From positions 171,691 to 235,690 of the forward strand of contig NZ_JACSQI010000007.1 of the NCBI RefSeq assembly GCF_014836715.1: DNA of 64,000 bases, in the 5' to 3' direction. The notes under the pieces are model-generated. The model was not told the DNA's origin, made no database searches, and saw only the letters and a list, made by a program, of their open reading frames with translations. Below, piece after piece: positions 19,201 to 27,061 of the stretch. Within the stretch, counting starts at the first letter, position 1; each line of letters starts with the position of its first letter. A program made the position numbers and the translations under genes. Source of the stretch: Escherichia whittamii (GTDB lineage: Bacteria > Pseudomonadota > Gammaproteobacteria > Enterobacterales > Enterobacteriaceae).

Positions 19201-22200
19201 GCCACTTCGCCACTGGCAAGCCCCGCCCCCAGCGAACCGGTCAGCGTGAGCGTGGTATCGCTGGTGATAAAGTCGGTGGCCGAACTCCCCGTGTCGGTGC
19301 TGATACTGGCAATGGTGAGCACCTGCGCCGGGTTAACGGTGTCAATCTGCGCCGTCTGGCTGCCCGTGGCGCCGACGTTGCCCGCCTGATCGACCACCCG
19401 CACCTGCCAGGTGGTGGTGCCGTTGGTGAGCGTGCGCCCATCGACGTAACTCCAGTTGAGGCCGTCTGCCGCCAGCGTCACACTTACCCAGGTTGCGCCA
19501 TTGTCGGTGCTGATTTGTGCGAATTCGTTAGCGCCGAGCGCAGCACCTAATACGCCGCGCACGGTAAGCGTGGTGTCGCTGGTAATAAAATCAGTGCTAC
19601 TGGCTCCGGTGTCATCGCTGATGCCGGTAATGGTGATGCTTTTCGCCGCTTCCGGGCTGGTGGTATCGACCACCACGTTTTGTGTCGCGGTCTGCCCGAC
19701 GTTCCCCGCCAGATCCACTACCCGCACCGTGTAGTTCCAGGTGCCGTCGGTCAGCGTGCGACCATCGGCATAGCTCCAGGTCGTGCCGATAACGGTTAAC
19801 GTGGACCAGGTAACACCGCCATCGAGGCTGATTTGCGCCCGTTCATCGGCGGCAAGCGCTGCGCCAAGCGTCCCGCGCACGGTAAGCGTCGTGTCGCTGG
19901 TGACAAAATCGTTAGTAATCAGACCTGTATCGGTAGTTATCGCGCTAATGGCGATGGTTTTTACTGCCGGATCTGGCGCGATGGTGTCGATCACCACGTT
20001 CTGGCTGTCAGTCGCGCCGACGTTGCCCGCCGCATCAATCACCCGCACCTGATAGAGATAGTTACCATCAGTCAGCGTGCGGCTGTCGTTATAGCGCCAG
20101 GTCGTTCCGGTAACAGTGAGCGTGGTCCAGGTTGCCCCGCCGTCGATGCTGATTTGTGCCGTCTCGTTACTGGCAAGCGCAGCTGTCAGCGAGCCGTTGA
20201 CCACCACCGGGCTGACGCTGGTGATAAAGTCGCTGGCGCTAAGGCCAGTGTCGGCTTGCAGGGAATCAATATTAATCCCCATCGCCGGGGCGCTGAGATC
20301 GACGGTAATGGTGTGATTGCTGCTGCCGGTGTTGCCAATGGCGTTGCTCACCGAGGCGTTAATAACATAGGCGTTGCCGTCCGCCAGCGCGGTGACATCG
20401 GCGCTGCCGAGAGTGTAGCTCCAGCTACCGCCCGTCTGCACGGTGGTGGTGTAGGTTTTGCCGTTTAAGGTCAGGGTCAGCGTCTGCCCGACTGGCGCGG
20501 TGGTGGTGCCGCTGATAACCAGAGATGAGCCATGTTCCGCCGCATTCACCACATCATCGCCCGCAAAGGTGTTGATGGTGACGGTGGGGACGTCACCGTT
20601 CAACGTGACGCCACGGCTGGCACTGCCGGGGTTTCCGGCCTGATCGCTGACCGTCGCGCTAATGGTGTAACTGCCGTCGCTTAATCCGGCAAACTGCTGC
20701 GCCGGAATAAATACCGACCAGCTTCCACCGTTGCCGACGGTTGCGGTCCAGCTCTGACCGTTAAAGGTAACGGTCACCGTCTGGCCCACTTCGGCGTTGT
20801 TGACAATGTTGTCACCCGCAAAGGTGTTGATGATCACCTGCGGCAGCACCGTATCGACCAGCAAATTGCCCTGCGCGGTGCCGGTGTTGCCGGTCACATC
20901 TGTGACACTGGCTGTAACGGTGTAATTGGTGTTCGCCAGATTGACAACATCGCTTACCGGGACGTTCAGCGACCAGACGCCGCCGCTGACCTGAGCGCTA
21001 TACGTGACATTATTCAGCGTCACGTTAACCGTGCCGCCGTCTGGTAAATTGCTGGTGCCGCTTAACGTTAGCGGCTGCTGAGACTCCAGCGCATTCAATA
21101 CGTTATCACCGCTGATGGTATCTATCGCCACCTGCGGCGCGACGCCCGCCAGGGTAATGTTGTGAGTCGCTGTACCGGTATTTCCAGCAGCATCGGTCAC
21201 CGTGACGATGATGTCGTTAGGGCCACGCGCCAGGGTGCGGGTTACCGCCGGATCCAGCGCCACATTCCATGTGCCGTCCGCCAGCACTACGCCTGTCAGA
21301 ACAGTGGCACCTAACTTCACGATGACTATATCCCCCGGAGAAGCCCCACTGACCTGACCGGAAATAATCTGCGCCACAATCTGTTCAGCGGTGTTAAGAA
21401 TATCGTCGCCAGCGATGGTGTTAACGCTAACCACTGGCGCACTGGTGTCTACCGAGAAATTCGCACTGTTACTGGTGGTGTTTCCTGCCCGGTCGCTGAC
21501 GCTGGCACTGAGGGTTTGACTGCCTTCTGCCAGCGCCTGTACCTCTGTCGCTGGCAGCGTCACTTGCCAGGTTCCGTCGCTACCGACGGTTGCTGTGTGG
21601 GTGACGCCGTTCAGGTTCAGGGTTACGGTTTGCCCCGCTTCCGCATTCGATGTGCCGCTCAGTACCAGTTCTGCGTTATGTTCTGCGGCGCTGACGATTT
21701 TGTCCTGGGCGATGGTGTTAATAGCAAGTGTCGGCGGTTGGGTATCGACCGTTAACAGTTGCGCGCCAGTAACCGTATTGCCCGAGGCATCTTTCCCACT
21801 GACCAGCACCGCCTGACTCCCTTCGCCTAACGCTTGCGCATCGGCGGTCGGCACCTGCACGCTCCACCCACCGTTAGCCCCAACAGTTGTGGTGTAGGTT
21901 TTGCCGTTAAGAGTGACGGTGAGTTCTGTTCCCTGTGCCAGATGGCTACAGGTGCCAGAGAGCGTAAACCCGGCGGCCTGTTCGCTGGCGTTAATGATGT
22001 TATCGCCTGCGGTGGTGGCGACCTGTACGGCGGCCTGACTATTGTCGATGGTTAATGTTATCGACCTGGCGTTGGTGATGGTGCTGCCGACGATTTGCAC
22101 CACTGACCAGGTATGTTCGCCCGCGCTTTGGGTGGGCAAATCGACGCTCCAGCGTCCATCGCTACCGACCTGGGTACTGGCGATGGTGTCACCATTGCTG

Positions 22201-22448
22201 TCTTTAATCTGGATGGTCGCCCCCGCCTGCCCGCTGCCGCTAAAGGTTGGCGTAGTGTCATCGGTGATATCGTTGGCGGAAAGAAAACCGCGTTGATCGC
22301 CCTGATTATCGGTTACCAAAAACGATGGCGTGGCGTTGCCAGGTTCGGCAGGCGGTGGATTGTTAACCACTTCGGTTTTCGAATCATCACCGCCACCGCT
22401 TGCCAGTAAAGCGCCAAGCGCGCCGCCACCTACCGCCGCCCCCGCCAA
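16215..22448 (-). CDS. Main body of the giant adhesin: Ig-like repeats, FG-GAP repeats, RTX remnant, T1SS signal
   Basis: An open frame of 2,077 codons counted from a TTG. Residues 1-22 form a Gly-rich hinge. About 43-717 hold seven Bap-type Ig-like repeats, most near 95-100 aa, marked by AGDN/AGDD and a closing DxAGN block. About 726-1140 hold four close repeats with DTGxSxxDFITSDTTL and ISxDGGxTW, and 1145-1350 two more diverged ones. Six calcium-loop motifs of the DxDxDGxxD kind (1420, 1473, 1535, 1597, 1650, 1700) suggest an FG-GAP/VCBS propeller. A short RTX stretch (GRGGNDTINIG, 1938) and a C-terminal secretion domain ending HQLMVV follow. The body keeps the uncleaved export signal, so a restarted product could still be secreted. 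Confidence 0.82.
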   Translation of the reverse strand: MAGAAVGGGALGALLASGGGDDSKTEVVNNPPPAEPGNATPSFLVTDNQGDQRGFLSANDITDDTTPTFSGSGQAGATIQIKDSNGDTIASTQVGSDGRWSVDLPTQSAGEHTWSVVQIVGSTITNARSITLTIDNSQAAVQVATTAGDNIINASEQAAGFTLSGTCSHLAQGTELTVTLNGKTYTTTVGANGGWSVQVPTADAQALGEGSQAVLVSGKDASGNTVTGAQLLTVDTQPPTLAINTIAQDKIVSAAEHNAELVLSGTSNAEAGQTVTLNLNGVTHTATVGSDGTWQVTLPATEVQALAEGSQTLSASVSDRAGNTTSNSANFSVDTSAPVVSVNTIAGDDILNTAEQIVAQIISGQVSGASPGDIVIVKLGATVLTGVVLADGTWNVALDPAVTRTLARGPNDIIVTVTDAAGNTGTATHNITLAGVAPQVAIDTISGDNVLNALESQQPLTLSGTSNLPDGGTVNVTLNNVTYSAQVSGGVWSLNVPVSDVVNLANTNYTVTASVTDVTGNTGTAQGNLLVDTVLPQVIINTFAGDNIVNNAEVGQTVTVTFNGQSWTATVGNGGSWSVFIPAQQFAGLSDGSYTISATVSDQAGNPGSASRGVTLNGDVPTVTINTFAGDDVVNAAEHGSSLVISGTTTAPVGQTLTLTLNGKTYTTTVQTGGSWSYTLGSADVTALADGNAYVINASVSNAIGNTGSSNHTITVDLSAPAMGINIDSLQADTGLSASDFITSVSPVVVNGSLTAALASNETAQISIDGGATWTTLTVTGTTWRYNDSRTLTDGNYLYQVRVIDAAGNVGATDSQNVVIDTIAPDPAVKTIAISAITTDTGLITNDFVTSDTTLTVRGTLGAALAADERAQISLDGGVTWSTLTVIGTTWSYADGRTLTDGTWNYTVRVVDLAGNVGQTATQNVVVDTTSPEAAKSITITGISDDTGASSTDFITSDTTLTVRGVLGAALGANEFAQISTDNGATWVSVTLAADGLNWSYVDGRTLTNGTTTWQVRVVDQAGNVGATGSQTAQIDTVNPAQVLTIASISTDTGSSATDFITSDTTLTLTGSLGAGLASGEVAQISLDGGATWTTLTTNGTQWTYTDSRTLTDGSYIYQVRVLDLAGNTGPVVSKTVVVDTINPTATPGIVSYTDDVGQRQGTLSSSQATDDTTPLLNGVLSGPLASGEVVYLYRNGLLLGAVTMVGALNWTYSDSGLVSGAYTYSARVVDLAGNITSSSDFVLTVDTSIPTTLAQITNQTTRDTTPIISGVITAALASGQYVEVVINGKTYTSQPGGAVVVDPAHNTWYVQLPDTDVLAASATAYNVTAQVKSSAGNGNTANVSNGTVTVNAAIDYTPAWTTVNKTTAWGLTYGLDNHGMWTVLANQQIMQSTDPLTWSKTALTLVQSGNNYATSSIADYDRNGTGDLFITRDDYGTGYINGFTNNGDGTFSSAIQVNVGTLTWFGSIVAFDKEGDGYLDFWIGDAGGPDSNTFLWNNAGTLVGNSTTANNGGSATVGGVVNGYLSLNEGSGVDLNNDGRIDLVQHTFNLNNFYTLSSLISQGNGTFVWGQNTINTFLSTAGSGGNSTSVSMTWADFDGDGDMDLFLPASQGRANYGSLLFNTNGVLGNPVAVGATATTYASQFSVAVDWNHDGLMDIARIAQTGQSYLYTNVGGASNWTQAALGGSQSGTTSGVAAMDYDWDGAVDVLVTKQSGSVFLIRNTNTVSYGTSLHLRITDPNGINVYYGNTVKLYNSAGVLVATQIINPQSGMGVNDTSALVNFYGLNAGETYNAVLIKSTGATASNIDQTVNTTWGGLQATDATHAYDLSAEAGTASNNGKFVGTGYNDTFFATAGTDIYDGSGGWVYSSGTGTWLANGGMDVVDFRLSTVGVTANLSSTAAQATGFNTSTFTNIEGISGSNFNDTLTGSTGDNQLEGRGGNDTINIGNGGHDTLLYKLLNASDATGGNGSDLVNGFTVGTWEGTADTDRIDIRELLQGSSYAGNGKASYVNGVATLDAQAGNIGDFVKVTQSGSDTIVQIDRDGTGGNFATANVVTLTGVHTDLATLLANHQLMVV

Positions 22449-22532
22449 CCATCCCCACGGGAAAGCCGTCGTCTGGCCGACGATATCAAGGTACGGCGCA
22501 ATGCTTTCAATTGCGGTAGTCTGAGCGGTCAG

Positions 22533-22850
22533 CTACACGGGCGCTAATCCGCCCGCCGCGGTATCGGCAAAGGTGACATGGGTCAGCTGTTGACCATCGG
22601 CAAACACCAGTTCGGATTGTTCGCTGGTATTTGCCGCTTGCAGGAAATAGCCGTTGCAGCGGATCACCGTGCCGTCCTGCATATAGATCAACAAGTCATT
22701 TCCGTCACGAACATAACGCGCAACGGCAGATGCCTGAGCATGAACCTGCACAACAGAGGGCTCATAAATGACAACCGTAACGTCGCCAGGATTAATCAGC
22801 GTTTGTTTGACGGATGTTTTTCGCGGAATAACATCAATAATCAGGCTCAT
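22533..22850 (-). CDS. N-terminal fragment of the giant adhesin (BapA-prefix-like domain)
   Basis: A 105-codon open frame beginning MSLIIDVIPRKTS and ending GGLAPV at the amber codon. It has the look of the BapA-prefix-like domain found at the start of BapA/SiiE-type adhesins, where the N-terminal region helps retain the protein at the cell surface. AGGA lies upstream of the ATG (ATCAGGAATGCC). As a free peptide it is unlikely to be exported, because the secretion signal is at the far C-terminus. Confidence 0.75.
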   Translation of the reverse strand: MSLIIDVIPRKTSVKQTLINPGDVTVVIYEPSVVQVHAQASAVARYVRDGNDLLIYMQDGTVIRCNGYFLQAANTSEQSELVFADGQQLTHVTFADTAAGGLAPV

Positions 22851-22958
22851 AATGGCATTCCTGATAAATGGCGCACATCCTTAGCGAGTCCATTTATCTA
22901 AATAAGACAAAGGTAATCACTCCACAACGATGCATACCTGATATTAATAATGGCAGGA

Positions 22959-24230
22959 TTATTTCAAGTCGGGTAAGTCGTTGTATAAGCCCTGTTTAAT
23001 TCCCGCTAATGGAATAAGGTTATTAACCGCAGCGGCATAATTCACTGCGGCGACCCAGCCATCATAATTGGCATTTATTTCAGCCGATTGCGCCTGAAAG
23101 ACATCTTGCTCGACGGTTAATAGATCATTCAGGCTGCGTTTACCCAATTTATATTCATTCTGGTAGACATCTCGCGTTCTGTGCGCACTTTCAGATTGCG
23201 CTAACCCAGCCTCTTCTCGCCCTCGTGCGCCAGTCCAGTTGGCATAAGCCACCGACGCTCGTTGAAGCACGTCAAGTTTTGCCTGTTCGACCTGTGAGGC
23301 AGAGATTTTTGTTGCCCTTCGGCCTGTTGCACCAGGGCTGAAACCGCGCCGCCCTGGTACAGCGGCGCGTTGACATTCAGTTGCAACTGGTCGTCCCAGT
23401 ACGAGCGGTCGCTGGTCTGGTTGCGCGTTTTGCCGCCCTGAATACTGAGCGTAGGCCAGTATTGCGCTTTGGTTTTCTCCACGCCGTACTGGGCAGACTG
23501 GCGTAAGTTTTCAGCAGCCAGTACCAGAGGGATGGACTGATAGTCGATTTTTTTTAGTGACACTGGCTGTTCAGCTAATGCGGCTGGCGGCGAAGCTATT
23601 GCCTCCGGCTATACGCGTTTGCGCCTGCAACTCATCAGATGATGAATTAAGCCCAGCGTTGGCGCGGAGTGCGGCCATGTTGTAGACGTTTTCCAGAGAG
23701 TGAATGTTACGTTGCGCAGCGTCGCATAAAGCCTGATAACGGCTGACTTCCATATAAACAGTCGCCGTTTTTTCTGCGACATCGGTTAGGGTTGCCATCA
23801 ATTTAAAGCGGTAGCTGTCACGAGCGGCAGTTTGCAGTTTGATATCGTTACTGGTTTTACCAAAGTCATACACCAGCTGCGTCAGGGTTATGCCATAAGA
23901 AACGTTATTATCCAGTCTGCCGCTAGAGTCCGTTTGCCGGGAAGGCCCCGCATTTCCGGTTAAACCGACGTGCGGATACCAGGCACTTTTGGCTTCATCG
24001 ATTTTCGCCTCGCCAATCCCTATCTGCGCTGCCTGTTGGGTGACGTCGGGGTTTCGCGCAAAGGCGCGCAATATGCTTTCCTGTAACGATAAACTGGCAA
24101 CCGGGGTAACCGCAGGGGCATTGGCCCATTGTGGTAACGGTGCAGCAAGCGCGTCTCCTCCCATCACAATAAAACTGATTAAAAATATCAGACCTTTATT
24201 TTTACGGTTTTTTAATTGTAATCGCGCCAT
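22959..24230 (-). pseudogene. TolC-like outer-membrane channel of the type I system, disrupted
   Basis: Three pieces of one TolC/LapE-family protein are visible. The first (24230-23571) has a signal peptide ending DALA before APLPQ and the first helical/strand repeat. The second (from about 23595 to about 23300, reading ALAEQPVSLKKIDYQSIPL) is in another frame. The third (from about 23300 to 22959, ISASQVEQAKLDVLQR to the end) is back in the first frame. The second shift is a one-base loss in an A tract (CAACAAAAATC, near 23309). At the first junction the coiled-coil segment expected after QAQTRIAG is missing, so sequence was deleted there; a TGA follows at 23571. Total coding length is about 410 codons where the family usually has 440-490. 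Confidence 0.85.
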
Positions 24231-24528
24231 AGATAAGTCACTTCCTTCCAGGTCATTATTTTAACTAATCTTTATAACCAGCATCATTTTATTTAAGAAG
24301 GGTAATAACTTGTGCATCTCTTTTGTTTTTACTTCCCCCATTAAAAGAAATGCAGTTGAAAAGCTTATACGTCATTTATTAATGAATACACTACGACTTT
24401 TAGATTACCATCATCCCTGTTAAGAATAATCCATGTCAGGAAGTGATAGAAATCACAGTTTTATCGTCTATATATCTTTTTGCGTGAATTATTTATTAAA
24501 GGCATAAGCAAGGGGATTGAATTAAGGA
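24231..24528. other. AT-rich intergenic region upstream of the secretion locus
   Basis: About 300 bp, strongly A/T-rich, with no credible coding sequence. It should hold the promoter for the minus-strand secretion locus, but no motif could be assigned with confidence. The composition suggests an H-NS-bound silenced region (inference). Confidence 0.5.
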
Positions 24529-24562
24529 TAAAAATAAAAACGCAGTACAGAAAGCACTGCGC
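24529..24562 (-). terminator. Rho-independent terminator of ybaT
   Basis: Read on the minus strand, a hairpin with arms CGCAGTGC and GTACTGCG is followed by TTTTTATTTTT. It lies 10 bp past the ybaT stop codon and separates glsA-ybaT from the secretion locus. Confidence 0.85.
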
Positions 24563-24572
24563 ACAAGAAAGT

Positions 24573-25865
24573 TTATACCGTTTTATTCCGTTTCATTACC
24601 ATTGCCACAATAAGGCTTAGTAATAGTGCACCTATAATCCACATCAGCGCACTGCTGCCCTGGGACCACAGGCTGTAAATAAAACCGATGATCACCAACA
24701 ACATAACCAGCGTGCCGACGACAAGGATTGGCAACGAAGCGTGGATATCATGACGCAGGCGGATAGCGACCACAAACACCGCCAGATAGCAGATCAAAAA
24801 GGTGGCACTGGCGACGCTGGCCAGCGAGCCTAAATTCAATGCTGCCGTCATCAGCATGATCAACACCACCACGATGATGTTGCCCCAGGTGCTCTGTCGC
24901 CACAGGGATTTATTCATTAACGTCGGCAGTTCACGCTCGCTGCCCATGTTATCCATGATATTGAACACGGCAAACAGGTTGGCGTTAATGGCTGAAGCCG
25001 TCGCCAGTAAAGCGCCGATAACCACAATCACATACCCTACATGCCCGAGCAGTGGAGAAGCAGCTTGCGCTACCGCGGTATCGGCATATTTTTCTAACTC
25101 TAACGCCGAAACATCACTAAGCAGTACCAACGCTAGTGCGATGTAAAGCAGCGTAGTCACGCCAATCGCCACCAGAAACGCCCGTGGCATTATAACTGCC
25201 GGATCTTTCACTTTATCCGCCGCGTTCGCCATCATGCCAAAGCCCGCGTAGGCAAGGAAGGTAATCCCGATGCAGGAGAAGAACGCGCCGGAAGTGGGTG
25301 GCGCGGAGACAGAAATATGCGAAGGTTGCAGCGACCAGACGCCCGCAATGATCAACAACAACAGGATCATCATTTTGATGCCAACGAGGATAACTTCCAG
25401 TCGGCCTACCGCGTGGTTGCTTAAGGAGTTGAATAGCGTCATCAGTGCAATGATCGCCAGCGCGTACAGCAAAATAAGATGCTCATCCTGGCTGCCTTCA
25501 TGCAGAAACTGCACGGCATAAGCCCCAAATGCGCGGGCAACCATAGCAATACTCACCGCCAGCGTCATCAGGTAAAGCAAGGATAATGCCAGCGAAAAGA
25601 CGCCGTTACCTAACCCCCGGCGAAAGAAGTCAATAATCCCGCCATTGCTGGGATAACTTGTGCCAAGTCGCGCATAGGCACAACCGGAAAACATCGCCAC
25701 TATGCCGCCAAAGGCAAAGGCTACCCAGGTTGAGGCTTCCATTAACAACGCCGCCTGCCCCAGCAGGGCAAAGATCCCCGCCCCCACCATTGCCCCGATG
25801 CCAATGGAAACGACGTTCCATAGCCCGAGAGGTTTGTTACCGTTATCACCTTCCGCGTTCATCAT
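24573..25865 (-). CDS. ybaT: YbaT, putative APC-family amino acid transporter
   Basis: A 430-aa polytopic protein with about 12 hydrophobic helices. The N-terminal segment GLWNVVSIGIGAMVGAGIF is the unwound substrate-binding helix typical of the amino acid-polyamine-cation superfamily. It lies two bases downstream of glsA, so it probably imports or exchanges glutamine or a product linked to the glutaminase reaction; the transported compound is not proven. A strong terminator follows. Confidence 0.94.
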   Translation of the reverse strand: MMNAEGDNGNKPLGLWNVVSIGIGAMVGAGIFALLGQAALLMEASTWVAFAFGGIVAMFSGCAYARLGTSYPSNGGIIDFFRRGLGNGVFSLALSLLYLMTLAVSIAMVARAFGAYAVQFLHEGSQDEHLILLYALAIIALMTLFNSLSNHAVGRLEVILVGIKMMILLLLIIAGVWSLQPSHISVSAPPTSGAFFSCIGITFLAYAGFGMMANAADKVKDPAVIMPRAFLVAIGVTTLLYIALALVLLSDVSALELEKYADTAVAQAASPLLGHVGYVIVVIGALLATASAINANLFAVFNIMDNMGSERELPTLMNKSLWRQSTWGNIIVVVLIMLMTAALNLGSLASVASATFLICYLAVFVVAIRLRHDIHASLPILVVGTLVMLLVIIGFIYSLWSQGSSALMWIIGALLLSLIVAMVMKRNKTV

Positions 25866-25867
25866 GA

Positions 25868-26800
25868 TCAGCCCTTAAACACGTTATAGCCGAGTTGGTT
25901 AGCGACAGATGCCACCATTTTCTGACCCCGAACACTGTTGCCGTCCTCATCCAGCGGCGGGGAGAACGCGGCAATCCCCATCACGCCAGGTACTACCGCC
26001 AGAATGCCGCCGCCAACGCCGCTTTTTCCGGGCAAACCAACGCGATACGCCCAGTCACCGGAGCGACCATACAGTCCTTCCATCATCATTTCGGCCAGAA
26101 TGTACGGCACGTTGTCGGCCTGCAGAATGCGTTTTTGACTTAACGGATTAACACCGCCCGCCGCCAGCGTCGCGCCAAGCGTCGCCAGTTCAACGGTATT
26201 GATGAGCGTGGAACATTGGCGAGTGTAGACATCACAGGCTTCCATCGCATCGCAATAGAGATACCCGGCGGAGTACAACAGCCAGGCAATGGCTCGGTTA
26301 TGGAAGTTGGTCGTTTGTTCCGACTGGTTGACTTCGTCAGAGAGCGCTATCGGCTCTCCTGCGAGCTGTTGTTGAATATGTAAAATCCGCTGCCAGCGTT
26401 GTTCTGCATTCCCGGCTTTAATCAGACTGACGGCGGCGATAGCCCCCGCATTAACCAGCGGTGATAACGGTTTGCCACCATGAAGTTCTAACGCAATGAC
26501 CGAGTTAAAGGGAAGTCCGGTGGGATCTGCGCCAATTTTATCCTGTACTGCCTGTGGGCCGACATCTTCTAACGCGAGGGCTAAAGTACAGACTTTAGAG
26601 ATGGATTCCAGCGCAAAGCGGTAATCACTGTCACCGGCACTATAGATATTGCCATCGCAGGTGACGATAGCGACGCTCGCCAGTTGGTTGGGTACATTCG
26701 CCAGAAAGGGGATGTAATCGGCGTTTTGTCCGCCGCTAAGTGATTGAAATTGGGTGTACGCCTGATCCACTGCCCGTTGTAGTTTGTTTGCATCTAACAT
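25868..26800 (-). CDS. glsA: GlsA (YbaS), glutaminase 1
   Basis: A 310-aa serine-dependent glutaminase with the beta-lactamase-like fold. The catalytic SxxK motif (SISK) is at residues 66-69, and the glutaminase-typical LPGKSGVGGG lies near the C-terminus. It deamidates glutamine to glutamate and ammonia; in E. coli the released ammonia contributes to acid resistance. A Shine-Dalgarno (AAAAGGAG) precedes the ATG. It is the first gene of a two-gene unit with ybaT and is divergent from copA. Confidence 0.95.
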   Translation of the reverse strand: MLDANKLQRAVDQAYTQFQSLSGGQNADYIPFLANVPNQLASVAIVTCDGNIYSAGDSDYRFALESISKVCTLALALEDVGPQAVQDKIGADPTGLPFNSVIALELHGGKPLSPLVNAGAIAAVSLIKAGNAEQRWQRILHIQQQLAGEPIALSDEVNQSEQTTNFHNRAIAWLLYSAGYLYCDAMEACDVYTRQCSTLINTVELATLGATLAAGGVNPLSQKRILQADNVPYILAEMMMEGLYGRSGDWAYRVGLPGKSGVGGGILAVVPGVMGIAAFSPPLDEDGNSVRGQKMVASVANQLGYNVFKG

Positions 26801-26991
26801 CTTTTGTTAACTCCTTTTTATAGATGCGGGAGGTATTTCCTCACCCCGATGCCAATTTTCAGGCATCCTGATTTAACTTAGCATCCGTACTTTAGATAAA
26901 GGAAAACAAAGAGATAAATGTCTAATTCTGATGCAAATTGCGCCAATTTTTTAATCTCTGCCGACTTTTCATTTCGCTGATAAATAATTTC

Positions 26992-27022
26992 TTGACCTTC
27001 CCCTTGCTGGAAGGTTTACCCT
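26992..27022 (+). promoter_or_regulatory. CueR-dependent copA promoter and operator
   Basis: The 21-bp dyad at 26995-27015 has arms ACCTTCC and GGAAGGT around CCTTGCT, the known CueR box. The -35 TTGACC (26992-26997) and the -10-like TACCCT (27017-27022) are 19 bp apart, the overlong spacer typical of MerR-type promoters that the activator untwists. copA starts 40 bp further on. Confidence 0.9.
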
Positions 27023-27061
27023 TTACCACAGTCAGTCAACACTGTCTTAAAGGAGTATGTT

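Larger units (their letters stand above)
16215..22850 (-). pseudogene. Giant BapA/LapA-type secreted adhesin, interrupted by an amber codon
   Basis: One reading frame runs from the ATG at 22850 to the stop at 16215 and would encode about 2,211 aa, except for a TAG at 22533-22535. The 105-codon front piece and the 2,077-codon body are in the same frame (22535 minus 22448 is a multiple of three), with only 28 codons between the stop and the first downstream TTG. A single C-to-T change of a CAG Gln codon would explain it. The organisation matches large Ig-repeat adhesins exported by type I systems and not cleaved at the N-terminus. I recall a related RTX-family locus at this site in O157:H7 (OI-28 region). 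Read-through or restart could still make product. Confidence 0.8.
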
